In this document: piece by piece, positions 12,387 to 21,050 of the stretch | Numbering within the stretch: the stretch's first letter is position 1 | Layout of the letters: the number at the start of each line of letters is the position of its first letter | Assembly: GCA_014796735.1 (NCBI GenBank) | Contig: JAAVIG010000042.1 | Location: 1 to 21,194 of the forward strand | DNA from: Oscillospiraceae bacterium | GTDB lineage: Bacteria > Bacillota > Clostridia > Oscillospirales > Ruminococcaceae | DNA: 21,194 nucleotides | Direction of reading: 5' to 3' | Notes under the pieces: model-generated | The model's input: the letters and a program-made list of their open reading frames with translations, nothing else | Told to the model about the DNA's origin: nothing | Databases searched by the model: none | Position numbers and translations under genes: made by a program

Positions 12387-15005
12387 TTATTTTTGCATTA
12401 ACTTCCTCATTTTTTCCTCCGCCTTTTCCAGCTTCGCCCTTTCGTTATCTATCTGTTCCTTGGGAGCCTTAGCCAAAAATCCGGGGTTGTTCAGCTTCTT
12501 ACTGAGGAAGTCTATATCCTTTTGCACCGCCTTTATTTCCTTTTCTATCCTTGCCGCTTCCTTCTCCGCGTCAACAAGCTCGTCTCTCGGCATAAAGAGC
12601 CTTGCGGCGGAGGTAACGGCGGTCATTTTGCCCTCGGTATTATCAATTTTTTCCTTTACCTCGACGGAGGAAGCCCCTGCAAGACGTGTAAAGAATACCG
12701 CGCAGGACTTGAACAGCTCAGTCTCCTTTGTTTCGATTTCAAGGGAAGCCTTTTTGGAGGGAGGAACGTTCAATTCGCTTCTCTGAACTCTCAGCGCCTT
12801 AATAGCGTCAACTATCTTTCCGAAATCCTCCTGCTCCTTGGGGAAGCAAAGCTTTTCGTCATATTTGCACCAGTCGGCGATCATAATGCTTTCGGGCTGA
12901 TCCTCAACGGGCATTGACTGCCATATTTCTTCGGTGATATAGGGCATAAAGGGGTGCAGTAATTTCAGCAGACCCGCCATTACATAAACAAGCACATTCT
13001 GCGCCGCGATCGCCGTAGTGCCGCCCTCTGCTATTCTTGGCTTTGTAAGCTCAATGTACCAGTCACAGTAAATATCCCAGATAAAGTCGTAAACCTTTCC
13101 GCAGGCAATGCCGAATTCGTAAGCGTCGATATTTGAGGTAACGTCCTTAACAAGCTCATTGTAAAGCGACAAAAGCCACTTATCTTCAATAGGAAGATCT
13201 TCGGGCAATACCGCCTTGGTCATATCCTCGGGCAGATTCATCAGAATATAGCGCGAAGCGTTCCAAAGCTTGTTGGCAAAGTTTCTGCTGTTATTGAGCT
13301 TAGCTTCCGACCAGCGCATATCGTTTCCGGGTGCGTTGCCCGTGATAAGAGTGAGCCTTAAAGCGTCCGCGCCGTACTGCTCGATTATTTCCAGCGGGTC
13401 AACGCCGTTGCCTAAAGATTTTGACATCTTGCGTCCTAAGCTGTCACGCAGAAGTCCGTGGATATAAACATCGGTAAAGGGTTTTTGTCCCGTGTAGTGC
13501 AGACCGCTGAATATCATTCTCGATACCCAGAACGGGATAATATCGTAGCCCGTTACCAAAGTATTTGTGGGATAGAAATATTCGTAGTCCTCGGTCTTGT
13601 CGGGCCAGCCCAGTGTGGAAAAAGGCCACAGCGCGGAGCTGAACCATGTGTCCAAAGTGTCGCCGTCCTGTACCATTTCCGCGCCGCACTTGGGACACTT
13701 GTCGGGTGCGGAAGCGGAAATCATCTCATGACCGCACTCCTTATTTGTACAGTAGTAAGCGGGGATCCTGTGACCCCACCACAGCTGACGGGAAATGCAC
13801 CAGTCTCTTATATTTTCCATCCAATGGAGATAGCCGTTTTCAAAACGCTTGGGGATATATCTCAATTCTCCCGATTTTACAACGTCAATAGCGGGCTGTG
13901 CAAGCTCCTTCATGGCAACGAACCACTGCTTTGAGCAGCGGGGCTCTACAACGGTATGACAGCGTTGGCATGTTCCTACGTTGTGAACGTGCTCCTCTAC
14001 CTTAACGAGCAGGCCAAGCTCCTCCAGATCGTTAACCATAGCCTTTCTTGCTTCATAACGATCCATGCCTGCATACTTGCCGCCCTTTTCGTTAATGGTG
14101 GCATCCTCGTTCATGATGTTTATGATATCAAGATCATGGCGAAGACCTACTTCATAGTCGTTGGGGTCGTGGGCGGGAGTAATTTTTACAACGCCCGTAC
14201 CGAATTCCATATCAACGTATTCATCTGCGATAACGGGTATTTCCTTGTTAACCAATGGCAAAACAACCTTTTTGCCTATTATGTCCTTGTAGCGTTCGTC
14301 CTCGGGATTTACCGCAACGGCGGTATCGCCCAGCAGCGTTTCGGGACGGGTAGTGGCTATTTCAACAAATCCGCTGCCGTCGGCAAAGGGATATTTGATG
14401 TGCCAGAAGTGACCCGACTGCTCCTCGTATTCGCACTCGATATCGCTGATACTGGTCTTGCAGTTGGGGCACCAGTTGATTATTCTTTCTCCGTGATAAA
14501 TAAGTCCCTCGTTATAAAGGTCGATAAATACCTTTTGAACAGCTTTTGAACAGCCCTCGTCAAGAGTAAAGCGCAGTCTGTCCCAGTCGCAGGAACAGCC
14601 CAATTTGGTAAGCTGCTGACATATCCTGCCCGCGTACTTATCCTTCCAGTCCCACGCTCTTTCGAGAAAGCCCTCTCTGCCCACGTCGTCCTTTGAAAGT
14701 CCCTCTTCCTTCATTGCCGCAACTATCTTAGCCTCGGTGGCAATGGAAGCGTGGTCTGTGCCGGGGAGCCAAAGGGTGCAGAAGCCCTGCATTCTCTTAT
14801 AGCGTATAATGATGTCCTGAAAAGTTTCGTCAAGAGCGTGTCCCATGTGGAGCTGTCCCGTAATGTTGGGTGGGGGGATAACTATTGTAAAGGGGGTCTT
14901 GCTTTTGTCGATTTCGGCATGAAAGTATTTTTTGTCAAGCCACGTCTGATAGATTCTGTCCTCAAAATCCTTTGGGGAGTAGGTTTTTGCCAGTTCCTTT
15001 TTCAT
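12387..15005 (-). CDS. valS: Valine--tRNA ligase
   Basis: An 872-aa class I aminoacyl-tRNA synthetase that charges tRNA-Val with valine. The HIGH signature is HMGH at 53-56 after PPPNITGQL; KMSKS is at 526-530. The CP1 editing domain spans roughly 190-345 (ATTRPETLLGDTAV near 217-230). Cysteine pairs at 179/182, 346/349, 419/424 and 437/440 fit zinc knuckles of the bacterial enzyme. The C-terminal 65 residues form the usual coiled coil. Length is normal. The 68-bp gap upstream is too short for a T-box leader, so regulation by uncharged tRNA is not visible here. A ribosome binding site AAAGGAC lies about 11 bp before the ATG. Confidence 0.98.
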   Translation of the reverse strand: MKKELAKTYSPKDFEDRIYQTWLDKKYFHAEIDKSKTPFTIVIPPPNITGQLHMGHALDETFQDIIIRYKRMQGFCTLWLPGTDHASIATEAKIVAAMKEEGLSKDDVGREGFLERAWDWKDKYAGRICQQLTKLGCSCDWDRLRFTLDEGCSKAVQKVFIDLYNEGLIYHGERIINWCPNCKTSISDIECEYEEQSGHFWHIKYPFADGSGFVEIATTRPETLLGDTAVAVNPEDERYKDIIGKKVVLPLVNKEIPVIADEYVDMEFGTGVVKITPAHDPNDYEVGLRHDLDIINIMNEDATINEKGGKYAGMDRYEARKAMVNDLEELGLLVKVEEHVHNVGTCQRCHTVVEPRCSKQWFVAMKELAQPAIDVVKSGELRYIPKRFENGYLHWMENIRDWCISRQLWWGHRIPAYYCTNKECGHEMISASAPDKCPKCGAEMVQDGDTLDTWFSSALWPFSTLGWPDKTEDYEYFYPTNTLVTGYDIIPFWVSRMIFSGLHYTGQKPFTDVYIHGLLRDSLGRKMSKSLGNGVDPLEIIEQYGADALRLTLITGNAPGNDMRWSEAKLNNSRNFANKLWNASRYILMNLPEDMTKAVLPEDLPIEDKWLLSLYNELVKDVTSNIDAYEFGIACGKVYDFIWDIYCDWYIELTKPRIAEGGTTAIAAQNVLVYVMAGLLKLLHPFMPYITEEIWQSMPVEDQPESIMIADWCKYDEKLCFPKEQEDFGKIVDAIKALRVQRSELNVPPSKKASLEIETKETELFKSCAVFFTRLAGASSVEVKEKIDNTEGKMTAVTSAARLFMPRDELVDAEKEAARIEKEIKAVQKDIDFLSKKLNNPGFLAKAPKEQIDNERAKLEKAEEKMRKLMQK

Positions 15006-15073
15006 TTGGTGTTTATGTCCTTTCTTTGTATCGTTTTTGTTATGTTATTGCGGCGGTGTATGAGCGTCGTCTC

Positions 15074-15451
15074 TCATAGCGGCCTGTATCTTTTAGGTAT
15101 TCTTATGTCTGAGAAGTAGCCTATTTCCGATAAAACGCTTGAAATTGCCGTAAAGCCGTCGTTATAAAAGCGGATAATTCTTTTTTGCCTGTCTTTTATC
15201 CCGCGGTAATCGGCAGGACAGACAAAGGTCCCTTCCGCCGATTCTTCATCCGTCACTATGCGGTAATACCTATCAATATAATTCGGATTTACCCCGAAGT
15301 GCGAAAGGAGAATATGATGCTCAAAGCTGTCGTCAAGCAAGGATAACAGCACAGGCTCGTTTTCGTCAAAGGGGATAGCAATGTTCAGAGGCTTTTTTTT
15401 CTCGATGTATCCATTTACAGTTTTTTCATCGGGATATTTTTTATAGGTCAT
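15074..15451 (-). CDS. Hypothetical protein of 125 aa
   Basis: No family is recognised. The protein is soluble, without signal peptide or membrane helix, and rich in Asp, Tyr and Arg. An AAGGAGG ribosome binding site 5 bp before the ATG makes it a convincing gene. It lies 29 bp after the RhuM-family gene and 68 bp before valS on the same strand. A short 6-bp inverted repeat (15059-15064 with 15073-15078) spans its stop codon but does not look like a terminator. Its partner, if any, is probably the RhuM-type gene. Confidence 0.75.
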   Translation of the reverse strand: MTYKKYPDEKTVNGYIEKKKPLNIAIPFDENEPVLLSLLDDSFEHHILLSHFGVNPNYIDRYYRIVTDEESAEGTFVCPADYRGIKDRQKRIIRFYNDGFTAISSVLSEIGYFSDIRIPKRYRPL

Positions 15452-15480
15452 TTTTCCTCCTTTCTTTATTGCTTGCTTTT

Positions 15481-16497
15481 TTATGTATCGCTGTTATTTT
15501 GAAGCATTGCCTTTATCACTTTATCAAAATCGGATTCTATTTTTTGAGTTTTATTGAAAATATCATACTCGGCGTAAGCCTTGTCCTGCGCTTCCTTGTG
15601 CGAAACTCTTCCTTTGTTTTTCAGAATATCGTATCTTCTGAATTCAAGAAACGCGTTAACACTTTCGGCAAACTCCTCCATTGTAAAGGTGTTTTCCCTT
15701 TCGATTAAGTCTTCGATATAATCAAAATATCCCGTTACCGTGCGTTCCAATTGTCTTATTTGTTTTTCGTCAAGGTAATTTTTCGCAATGCCTGCGTCGG
15801 ATTTTAAAATACGTCCGTCGGGAGCGTTTTTCCAAGTGGTAAGTCCCATATTTTCCTTTTTGTGGTCGGCTGTGTCATATACGATTTCTGCCGCCGTTTT
15901 ACCCGTAATGGCGTAATGGAACTTATTTTGTATTGTGGAATAAAATTTATACGCCGTATCGGAGCTTTTGTCGTAGTCAATGCTGCACTCCGCAAAAATA
16001 TCGGTGACCTGCTGCCAAATCCTGCGTTCGCTTGCTCTGATAGAGCGAACACGTTCAAGCAGCTCACGGAAATAATCTTTGCCGAAAAGGGCTTTCCCCT
16101 GTTTCAATCTTTCATCGTCCATGGCGAAGCCTTTTATCATATATTCCTTAAGGACTTTGGTCGCCCATATGCGGAATTGGGTGGCACGCTGAGAGTTTAC
16201 GCGGTAACCTACGGAAATTATCGCGTCAAGATTATAGTGATCAACAGATCTTTTTACTTGTCTATTTCCTTCGGTTTGAACTACCGAGATTTTCTCGGTA
16301 GTTGATTCATAAACTAACTCTCCCTCAGAGTAAATATTTTTCAGATGAAGAGATATATTGTCTGAAGAACAATCAAAAAGCTCAGCCATCGCCCTTTGTG
16401 TAAGCCATATGGTTTCGTCTTTAATTACAGCATTTACCTCAACATTTTCATTTTCTGCCTGATACAGAATAATGTTCATTTCCTTGTTAAAATCCAC
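15481..16497 (-). CDS. rhuM: RhuM family protein
   Basis: A protein of about 338 aa of the RhuM family (PF13310), named from a Salmonella pathogenicity island gene and common in gut bacteria and on mobile DNA; its activity is not established. The N-terminal IWLTQRAMAELFDCSSDNISLHLKN region (about residues 30-55, written here in part) resembles a DNA-binding wing-helix shared with phage antirepressor-type proteins. Then come the conserved HYNLDAIISVGYRV and TQFRIWATKVLKEYM motifs and a C-terminal region ending in the family-typical QDKAYAEYDIFN. Length is full. A GTG at 16497 with GGAG 8 bp upstream is preferred; a GTG at 16506 and an ATG at 16479 are alternatives. It interrupts a housekeeping neighbourhood and is probably an accessory gene. 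Confidence 0.88.
   Translation of the reverse strand: MDFNKEMNIILYQAENENVEVNAVIKDETIWLTQRAMAELFDCSSDNISLHLKNIYSEGELVYESTTEKISVVQTEGNRQVKRSVDHYNLDAIISVGYRVNSQRATQFRIWATKVLKEYMIKGFAMDDERLKQGKALFGKDYFRELLERVRSIRASERRIWQQVTDIFAECSIDYDKSSDTAYKFYSTIQNKFHYAITGKTAAEIVYDTADHKKENMGLTTWKNAPDGRILKSDAGIAKNYLDEKQIRQLERTVTGYFDYIEDLIERENTFTMEEFAESVNAFLEFRRYDILKNKGRVSHKEAQDKAYAEYDIFNKTQKIESDFDKVIKAMLQNNSDT
16279..16303. repeat. 11-bp perfect hairpin inside the RhuM-family gene
   Basis: AACTACCGAGA (16279-16289) and TCTCGGTAGTT (16293-16303) pair perfectly around a TTT loop. It lies within codons for the TTEKISVV stretch. The surrounding protein sequence fits the family, so it is not an obvious insertion. Confidence 0.6.
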
Positions 16498-16594
16498 AGC
16501 TTTCACTCCATATTTATTAAATAGTGTGCATCAGTAGTAATAGCTACTTCCGTAACAATCACTAAGCCCTGCCGCAGCGCCATTCTCAAAATTG

Positions 16595-18334
16595 TCACCC
16601 ATCCACCAAAACCGTCTTATTATTGCTGAAAATAACCATACCCGGCTTAGCCCCGTTAGGCTTTTTAACATATCTTACCTTAGTATAGTCAACGGGAATT
16701 TTCGTCTGTCCTTTTGCCTTTGAATTTGAAGCGGCAATCTGCGCGGCTTCAACTATAGTGCTGTCGGGTATTTCCTTACCCTTGGCGAAAACTATAACAT
16801 GCGCTCCCGGTATATCCTTGGTATGCAGCCACAAGTCCTCACCCTTAGCGGTTTTAAGTGTAAGCCTGTCGTTTTGCAGATTATTTCTGCCCACCCATAT
16901 CTCAAATCCGTCCTTTGATTTAAGCTTGATAGGCTGCAAGGGCTTTACCGTTTTATCGGAGGTTTTGTTTCTGCCCTTTTTAAGATAACCCTCTCCCGAC
17001 AGCTCCAAGCGTATTTCCTGCAATTCAGCGTCGGTCTGTGCTCTTGCCGCCGCGTCGAAAACGCTGTCCAGATAAATCAACTCCTGCTTTTCCTTTTCAA
17101 TAAGCTTAGTCAGCATTTTTTCCGCGGTATCCAGCTTCTTGTACTCGTTATAGTACTTCTGCGCGTTCTGCGAGGGAGTAAGTCTTACGTCAAGCTTTAT
17201 CGTTTCTGGCTGTCCCGTAATGTAGTTGTCCACCGTTATCTCGTTCATACCCTTTTCCATACGGTAGATATTGGCGGAAAGCAGATCGCCCTTGACTCGG
17301 AATACCTCCCGTTCTCCGCAGGCTGAAAGCTCGTCCTTTTGCAGCTCCAGCTTTTTCGCCGTTCTGTTGTATATCGTCAAAATTGATTTAAGCAAATCGC
17401 CCGAACGCTGTTTCATGCGCTCTGCCTGTGCTCTTCCCGAAAAAAAGCCGTCAAGGAGCCTTGAAGGAGAATCGAATTCCTTCTGCACCATTGCCGCGCC
17501 GTACTGCTCGGTCGAAACAAAGGTAAAATCAACGGGCTTTCCGTTTTTATCGTATACGGTAACAAATTTTGTGCCCTCTCCCGAAAGAGCGTTTTTTAAC
17601 CTGTTCAAAAAGAATCCGAATCTTTGAAAACGCTCCTTGTCCGAAAGGCAGCCGCAGGGCGCGTCAATATCCCTTGCGGTATAAAAAGCCCACTCTCTGC
17701 ACAAAACGGGGCTTACTCCCTCAAAGGTCTTTATAAGCGTTTTTTCAAGCTTCTGCCCGGGAAAAGCCAAAAGCCTTTCCTTTGCTTCTTCGGCGGTGCA
17801 GAATCTCAAATCAAGTCTGTCTTCCTTTGGCGGAGCCTCGTAAAGTATTCCCGGCAAAATACGTCTTACGGCGGAAACATCATCCCCTATGCGCTTAATG
17901 CTGTCCACCACCCGCATTTCCCCGTTTTTTTCGGTAAGCAGTATTATATTGCTGCACCTGCCCAGAAGCTCCACCGAAAGGCGGTTGCGCACAATATCGC
18001 CTATTTCGTTTACGCACTCGAAATCGAATGCCAATACTCTTTCCAAGCCCTCCTGTGTTATGTCCAGAAGCCGCCCTCCGCTTAAATGCTTTCTCAGCAG
18101 CATGCAGAACATGGGGGGAGACTGTGGGTTATCGGCAGCGCTTTCGGTTATACAAACTCTTGCCGCAGAGGGATTGGCGGACATTGCAATCCTGAACGCG
18201 CCCTTAAAGCCGCGCAGGGTAACGGTAAGCTCGTCCCTTGCGGGCTGGTGTATCTTGTCTACTCTCGAGCCGATAAGCCCTTTGGCTGTAAGCTCGTTTT
18301 TTATCAATGAGAGAAACGCTCCGTCAAGTGACAT
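16595..18334 (-). CDS. rqcH: Ribosome quality-control factor RqcH (NFACT / Rqc2 homologue)
   Basis: A 579-aa protein of the NFACT family (earlier called fibronectin-binding FbpA). It binds stalled 50S subunits and recruits tRNA-Ala to add C-terminal alanine tails that mark incomplete chains. The N-terminal NFACT-N domain starts with SRVDKIHQP (23-31) and contains ELLGRCSNI near 122-130. A helix-rich, coiled-coil middle covers about 290-440. The C-terminal NFACT-R domain carries EDLWLHTKDIPGAHVIV at 499-515. The conserved Asp-Arg pair known from Rqc2 appears here as Glu98-Arg99 (LERVLAFDF). Length is normal. An AAAGGGG ribosome binding site precedes the ATG; it follows the Nif3-family gene by 39 bp. 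Confidence 0.95.
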   Translation of the reverse strand: MSLDGAFLSLIKNELTAKGLIGSRVDKIHQPARDELTVTLRGFKGAFRIAMSANPSAARVCITESAADNPQSPPMFCMLLRKHLSGGRLLDITQEGLERVLAFDFECVNEIGDIVRNRLSVELLGRCSNIILLTEKNGEMRVVDSIKRIGDDVSAVRRILPGILYEAPPKEDRLDLRFCTAEEAKERLLAFPGQKLEKTLIKTFEGVSPVLCREWAFYTARDIDAPCGCLSDKERFQRFGFFLNRLKNALSGEGTKFVTVYDKNGKPVDFTFVSTEQYGAAMVQKEFDSPSRLLDGFFSGRAQAERMKQRSGDLLKSILTIYNRTAKKLELQKDELSACGEREVFRVKGDLLSANIYRMEKGMNEITVDNYITGQPETIKLDVRLTPSQNAQKYYNEYKKLDTAEKMLTKLIEKEKQELIYLDSVFDAAARAQTDAELQEIRLELSGEGYLKKGRNKTSDKTVKPLQPIKLKSKDGFEIWVGRNNLQNDRLTLKTAKGEDLWLHTKDIPGAHVIVFAKGKEIPDSTIVEAAQIAASNSKAKGQTKIPVDYTKVRYVKKPNGAKPGMVIFSNNKTVLVDG

Positions 18335-18373
18335 AACTACCCCTTTCTGTAAATTTAAAATAATACTGTCCGC

Positions 18374-19147
18374 TTAACAATACTTAACTATATCAACGCT
18401 GTTTTCGGCAATAAACGCTTCTATCCCCAAATCGGCTTCAATATCCGCGGCAATTTTACCGCATATAATGTTTTCGGTGTGGAAATGTCCCGCGTCTATC
18501 AAGGTGATTCCCCTGTTCAGTGCTTCGATAAATCCGCTGTGCTTGACGTCGCCCGTTATCAAAGCGTCGCAGCCCATTTTTGCGGCGTTGGCTACATCTT
18601 CCTCGCTGCCGCCCGCGCCCGAGCATACGCCTACCGTTTTGATAATGCGCCCGCTGTCGTAATATCTTACCATACTGCACCGAAAGGCGGTCTTGCAGAT
18701 CGCTGCCAAGGAGGAAGCGTCCGCCACAAAATCAAGCTCCACTATTCTGCCGTACCCGCTGCCGTCTTTGTGGATAGGCTCTAATACCTTTGCCTCGCCC
18801 TTAAGCTCCAGCAGCTCCAGCATCATGTCGCTTATCCCGTTTTTGCTTATGTCTAAATTGGTATGAGCGCAGATCGCGCTTATACCGTTTTTGATAAGTA
18901 TGTTAATGGGATTGTGTATCTCTATCGCGCTTAGCTTGTGAAAGATCAAAGGGTGGTGAGAAACTATAAGCTCCGCTCCGCGCAAAGCCGCTTCCTCCGC
19001 GACCTTTCTGGTGATGTCAAGACAAACCGCTATCTTGGTAACGGTTGCGTCCATGCTGCCCACCAACAGCCCCGAATTGTCAAAGCTGTCCTGTGTGTTA
19101 AAGGGTGCAAAGCTGTCGATATAACGGTAAACATCTCCTACTGTCAT
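18374..19147 (-). CDS. Nif3-like dinuclear metal centre protein
   Basis: A 257-aa protein of the Nif3/DUF34 family (YqfO, YbgI), conserved across life, with a two-metal site and debated function (often labelled GTP cyclohydrolase I type 2). Metal-ligand motifs are visible: SHHPLIFH from 63, AHTNLD at 94-99 and GHFHTE at 220-225. It is the short form, without the insert domain of about 370-aa members. The ATG at 19147 has AGGAAG 8 bp upstream; the longer opening from a TTG at 19183 has none. It commonly sits beside trmK in Firmicutes; here a DUF4241 gene separates them. Confidence 0.93.
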   Translation of the reverse strand: MTVGDVYRYIDSFAPFNTQDSFDNSGLLVGSMDATVTKIAVCLDITRKVAEEAALRGAELIVSHHPLIFHKLSAIEIHNPINILIKNGISAICAHTNLDISKNGISDMMLELLELKGEAKVLEPIHKDGSGYGRIVELDFVADASSLAAICKTAFRCSMVRYYDSGRIIKTVGVCSGAGGSEEDVANAAKMGCDALITGDVKHSGFIEALNRGITLIDAGHFHTENIICGKIAADIEADLGIEAFIAENSVDIVKYC

Positions 19148-19182
19148 TTCTGCGGCTTCCTTTCTGTTTTTTAATATGAACA

Positions 19183-19206
19183 AACGTGCAGGTCAAGCCT
19201 CACGTT
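19183..19206 (-). terminator. Weak stem-loop spanning the DUF4241 stop codon
   Basis: AACGTG (19183-19188) pairs with CACGTT (19201-19206), and AGG with CCT inside, leaving one bulged C. On the minus strand TTTGTT follows. It may partly end transcription or protect the upstream mRNA before the Nif3-family gene. Confidence 0.35.
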
Positions 19207-19991
19207 ATTACAAAAAATTCGGGATTCATAAAAGGTACAACCAGCTCCGCCGCTTCCCCTTTTTCGTCGATTCCCCAATACCCGCTGTAAACTCCGTCGC
19301 CCAAGCCGCTGCTGAACATAATCAGCCTATTGCCGCTTTCGGGGAGCTTCCACAGAAGAAAATCCCCGTAAGGAGTTTGTATATCGGGATATTTTTTATA
19401 GCTTTTCTCAAAAAGCTCCCTAAAATAATCGTCGTATATATTTTTGTCTTGATTGGCAATGTGCCAATCTGTTGTAAATTTGCAAAATTCCTCCGACACT
19501 GCCTTATCCGCGAAACAGCCCGTTCCTGTGTCTACCCCGAAAAAGCTGAACGCTCCGGGCTTGCCGTAATCCTCTGCCGTATGACCCTTCGGCATTGCAA
19601 GCTTATATTCAACCGCGTCCGCTTCTTTTATTTTCAGTCTTGCGGCGGCAACTCTGATGCCCGCAGTGGGAGAACGCAGAACCGAGATCTCAACGGGATA
19701 GCTTCCTGTGGGGATTTTATTTTCAAGAATCGTTTCATACTTGCTTCCGAGATACGCCAACGGGTCGGCAAGCACAATTTCACCCGTGGGAATATCCGTT
19801 TCGCCTACGGTAAAATTTTCCGTACCGAATTTGCCGTTCCAAAGGCTTTGAAAAAAATCCAAGGGATATGTATCACGGTTTAAAAATTTGAGATTTTTTT
19901 CAAAACCGATCTGCATCGGCGATTTTTTCGGCTGTACCATTTCCCGATTTTCCTCGGGCTTATTCTTTTTTTCTTTGCCGAACAATTTCAT
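19200..19991 (-). CDS. DUF4241 domain protein
   Basis: A 263-aa cytoplasmic protein whose body matches the DUF4241 pattern (PF14025): IPTGEIVLADPLAYL near 67-81, IPTGSYPVEIS near 92-102, FGVDTGTGCFAD near 150-161 and GYWGIDEKGEAAELVVPF near the C-terminus. The first 25 residues are charged and Lys-rich and look like a variable extension. Its ATG overlaps the trmK stop codon (ATGA, 19988-19991), so translation is coupled to trmK. The domain has no established function. Its insertion between trmK and the Nif3-family gene, which are usually adjacent, suggests a later addition. Confidence 0.8.
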   Translation of the reverse strand: MKLFGKEKKNKPEENREMVQPKKSPMQIGFEKNLKFLNRDTYPLDFFQSLWNGKFGTENFTVGETDIPTGEIVLADPLAYLGSKYETILENKIPTGSYPVEISVLRSPTAGIRVAAARLKIKEADAVEYKLAMPKGHTAEDYGKPGAFSFFGVDTGTGCFADKAVSEEFCKFTTDWHIANQDKNIYDDYFRELFEKSYKKYPDIQTPYGDFLLWKLPESGNRLIMFSSGLGDGVYSGYWGIDEKGEAAELVVPFMNPEFFVIT

Positions 19992-20659
19992 GGCGATAGC
20001 CTCCCTTCCTTTGCGAAACGATCTTCCAATTCTTTTTTCAATTCAAGGTACCTCGGCTCGCCTTTTCCCATTTTTCCCAGCTTATCAAGCACCTTTTCAA
20101 GATAAAGGGCGTCGGAATTTTTACCCAAAAAGGCAAACGCGCCGTCTATATCCTTTTTAATTCCCGTATAAGCGCAAAGCATCACCGTATACACCTTTTT
20201 CGAAACGGCGGCGGTTTTTTCCTCAATTATTTCCAGCCCCATTTTATACAGCTCTCGGCGCAGAACATGATCCTTTGTCATAGGCTGCAAAATAAAGCGC
20301 ATATCCTCATTCAAGAAGGAACAGCGCGAAATAATATCCGCTATCATCTCTCCGCCCATTCCCGCTATTATAACGTCGTCCACGGGCGGCACCTTATCCA
20401 GACCGTCGCATTTTATAAGGGTAACATCCGTAACCCCATACAGCTCTGTCGCCGCCTTGGCGCAGGCTAAGGGCCCATCGGAAATATCTGTGGCAATAAC
20501 GCCTTTAGCCCCCTGCTTTGAAAGATAGCAGGGGACAAAAGCGTGATCCGTTCCTATATCGGCAATTCTTTTGTCAAGGCGCACCATTTCCGCAACGGTT
20601 TTCAGCCGTCTGTCCAGATGCAGCCTTTGAGGCTTTACTGTCTCGGTGTTTAAACTCAT
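19988..20659 (-). CDS. trmK: tRNA (adenine(22)-N1)-methyltransferase
   Basis: A 223-aa SAM-dependent enzyme that methylates N1 of adenine 22 in tRNA D-loops. It has a Rossmann methyltransferase fold with the SAM-binding ADIGTDHA at 33-40, the ATDISDGPLACAK stretch at 56-68 and the family-specific IAGMGGE at 98-104. RLDKRIADIGTDHA near the N-terminus is highly typical of the family. Length is normal. Its ATG follows the DUF1858 stop codon with no gap, and its end overlaps the DUF4241 start. Confidence 0.95.
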   Translation of the reverse strand: MSLNTETVKPQRLHLDRRLKTVAEMVRLDKRIADIGTDHAFVPCYLSKQGAKGVIATDISDGPLACAKAATELYGVTDVTLIKCDGLDKVPPVDDVIIAGMGGEMIADIISRCSFLNEDMRFILQPMTKDHVLRRELYKMGLEIIEEKTAAVSKKVYTVMLCAYTGIKKDIDGAFAFLGKNSDALYLEKVLDKLGKMGKGEPRYLELKKELEDRFAKEGRLSP

Positions 20660-20860
20660 TTACTTGTTTACTGCGGCGTTAAGCTTGGTAACAAGTGCTT
20701 CGGGGTCAACTCCGTGAACGGCACATGCCTGCGCTACGCTTTCACCTCTTGCGGAGGGACAGCCTAAGCAGTGCATGCCCATTTCAAAGAAAAAGGGTGC
20801 GGCAGCCTCTGCGTTAAAATCGAGAATATCGCCTATAATTGTATCTTTTGTGATCTCCAT
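20660..20860 (-). CDS. DUF1858 domain protein (redox disulfide type)
   Basis: A 66-aa protein that is a single DUF1858 domain, with the central HCLGCPSA motif carrying a CxxC pair (Cys31, Cys34). Stand-alone members are described as hybrid-cluster-protein-associated putative redox-active disulfide proteins; the actual partner is unknown. The N-terminal MEITKDTIIGDIL and the GMHCLGC turn are typical. An AGGAAAGG ribosome binding site is upstream. It is the first gene of a run that continues with trmK and the DUF4241 gene. Confidence 0.92.
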   Translation of the reverse strand: MEITKDTIIGDILDFNAEAAAPFFFEMGMHCLGCPSARGESVAQACAVHGVDPEALVTKLNAAVNK

Positions 20861-20878
20861 AATATTTTCCTTTCCTGT

Positions 20879-20911
20879 AAAGGGCTGTTAAGCATTGCTT
20901 TTATGCCCTTT
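20879..20911 (-). other. Leader hairpin upstream of the DUF1858 gene
   Basis: AAAGGGC (20879-20885) pairs with GCCCTTT (20905-20911); inside is a second small AAGC/GCTT pairing. It lies in the predicted 5' leader, just before the ribosome binding site, and could limit translation or act as a weak attenuator. Confidence 0.4.
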
Positions 20912-20927
20912 TAATATATTTAATTTT

Positions 20928-20956
20928 ATTATACACCATTTTTGCTTAAAATACAA
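20928..20956 (-). promoter_or_regulatory. Predicted promoter of the DUF1858-trmK operon
   Basis: On the minus strand TTGTAT (20951-20956) and a consensus TATAAT (20928-20933) are 17 bp apart. Transcription would start near 20921, about 60 nt before the first ATG. Confidence 0.6.
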
Positions 20957-21050
20957 GAGGGGATATTTTCTGTTTTTTATGCTAATACTTTGTTATCTCT
21001 AAAACTTGTGTAAAAAGAGAGAAGATTTTTTATTAAAATAATTGAAGTTT

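Noticed and set aside
15006..15073. T-box riboswitch upstream of valS
   Set aside because: The gap is only 68 bp and shows no T-box sequence or specifier stem.
19176..19883. 235-aa plus-strand frame over the DUF4241 gene
   Set aside because: It is antisense to a gene with family motifs and coupled translation.
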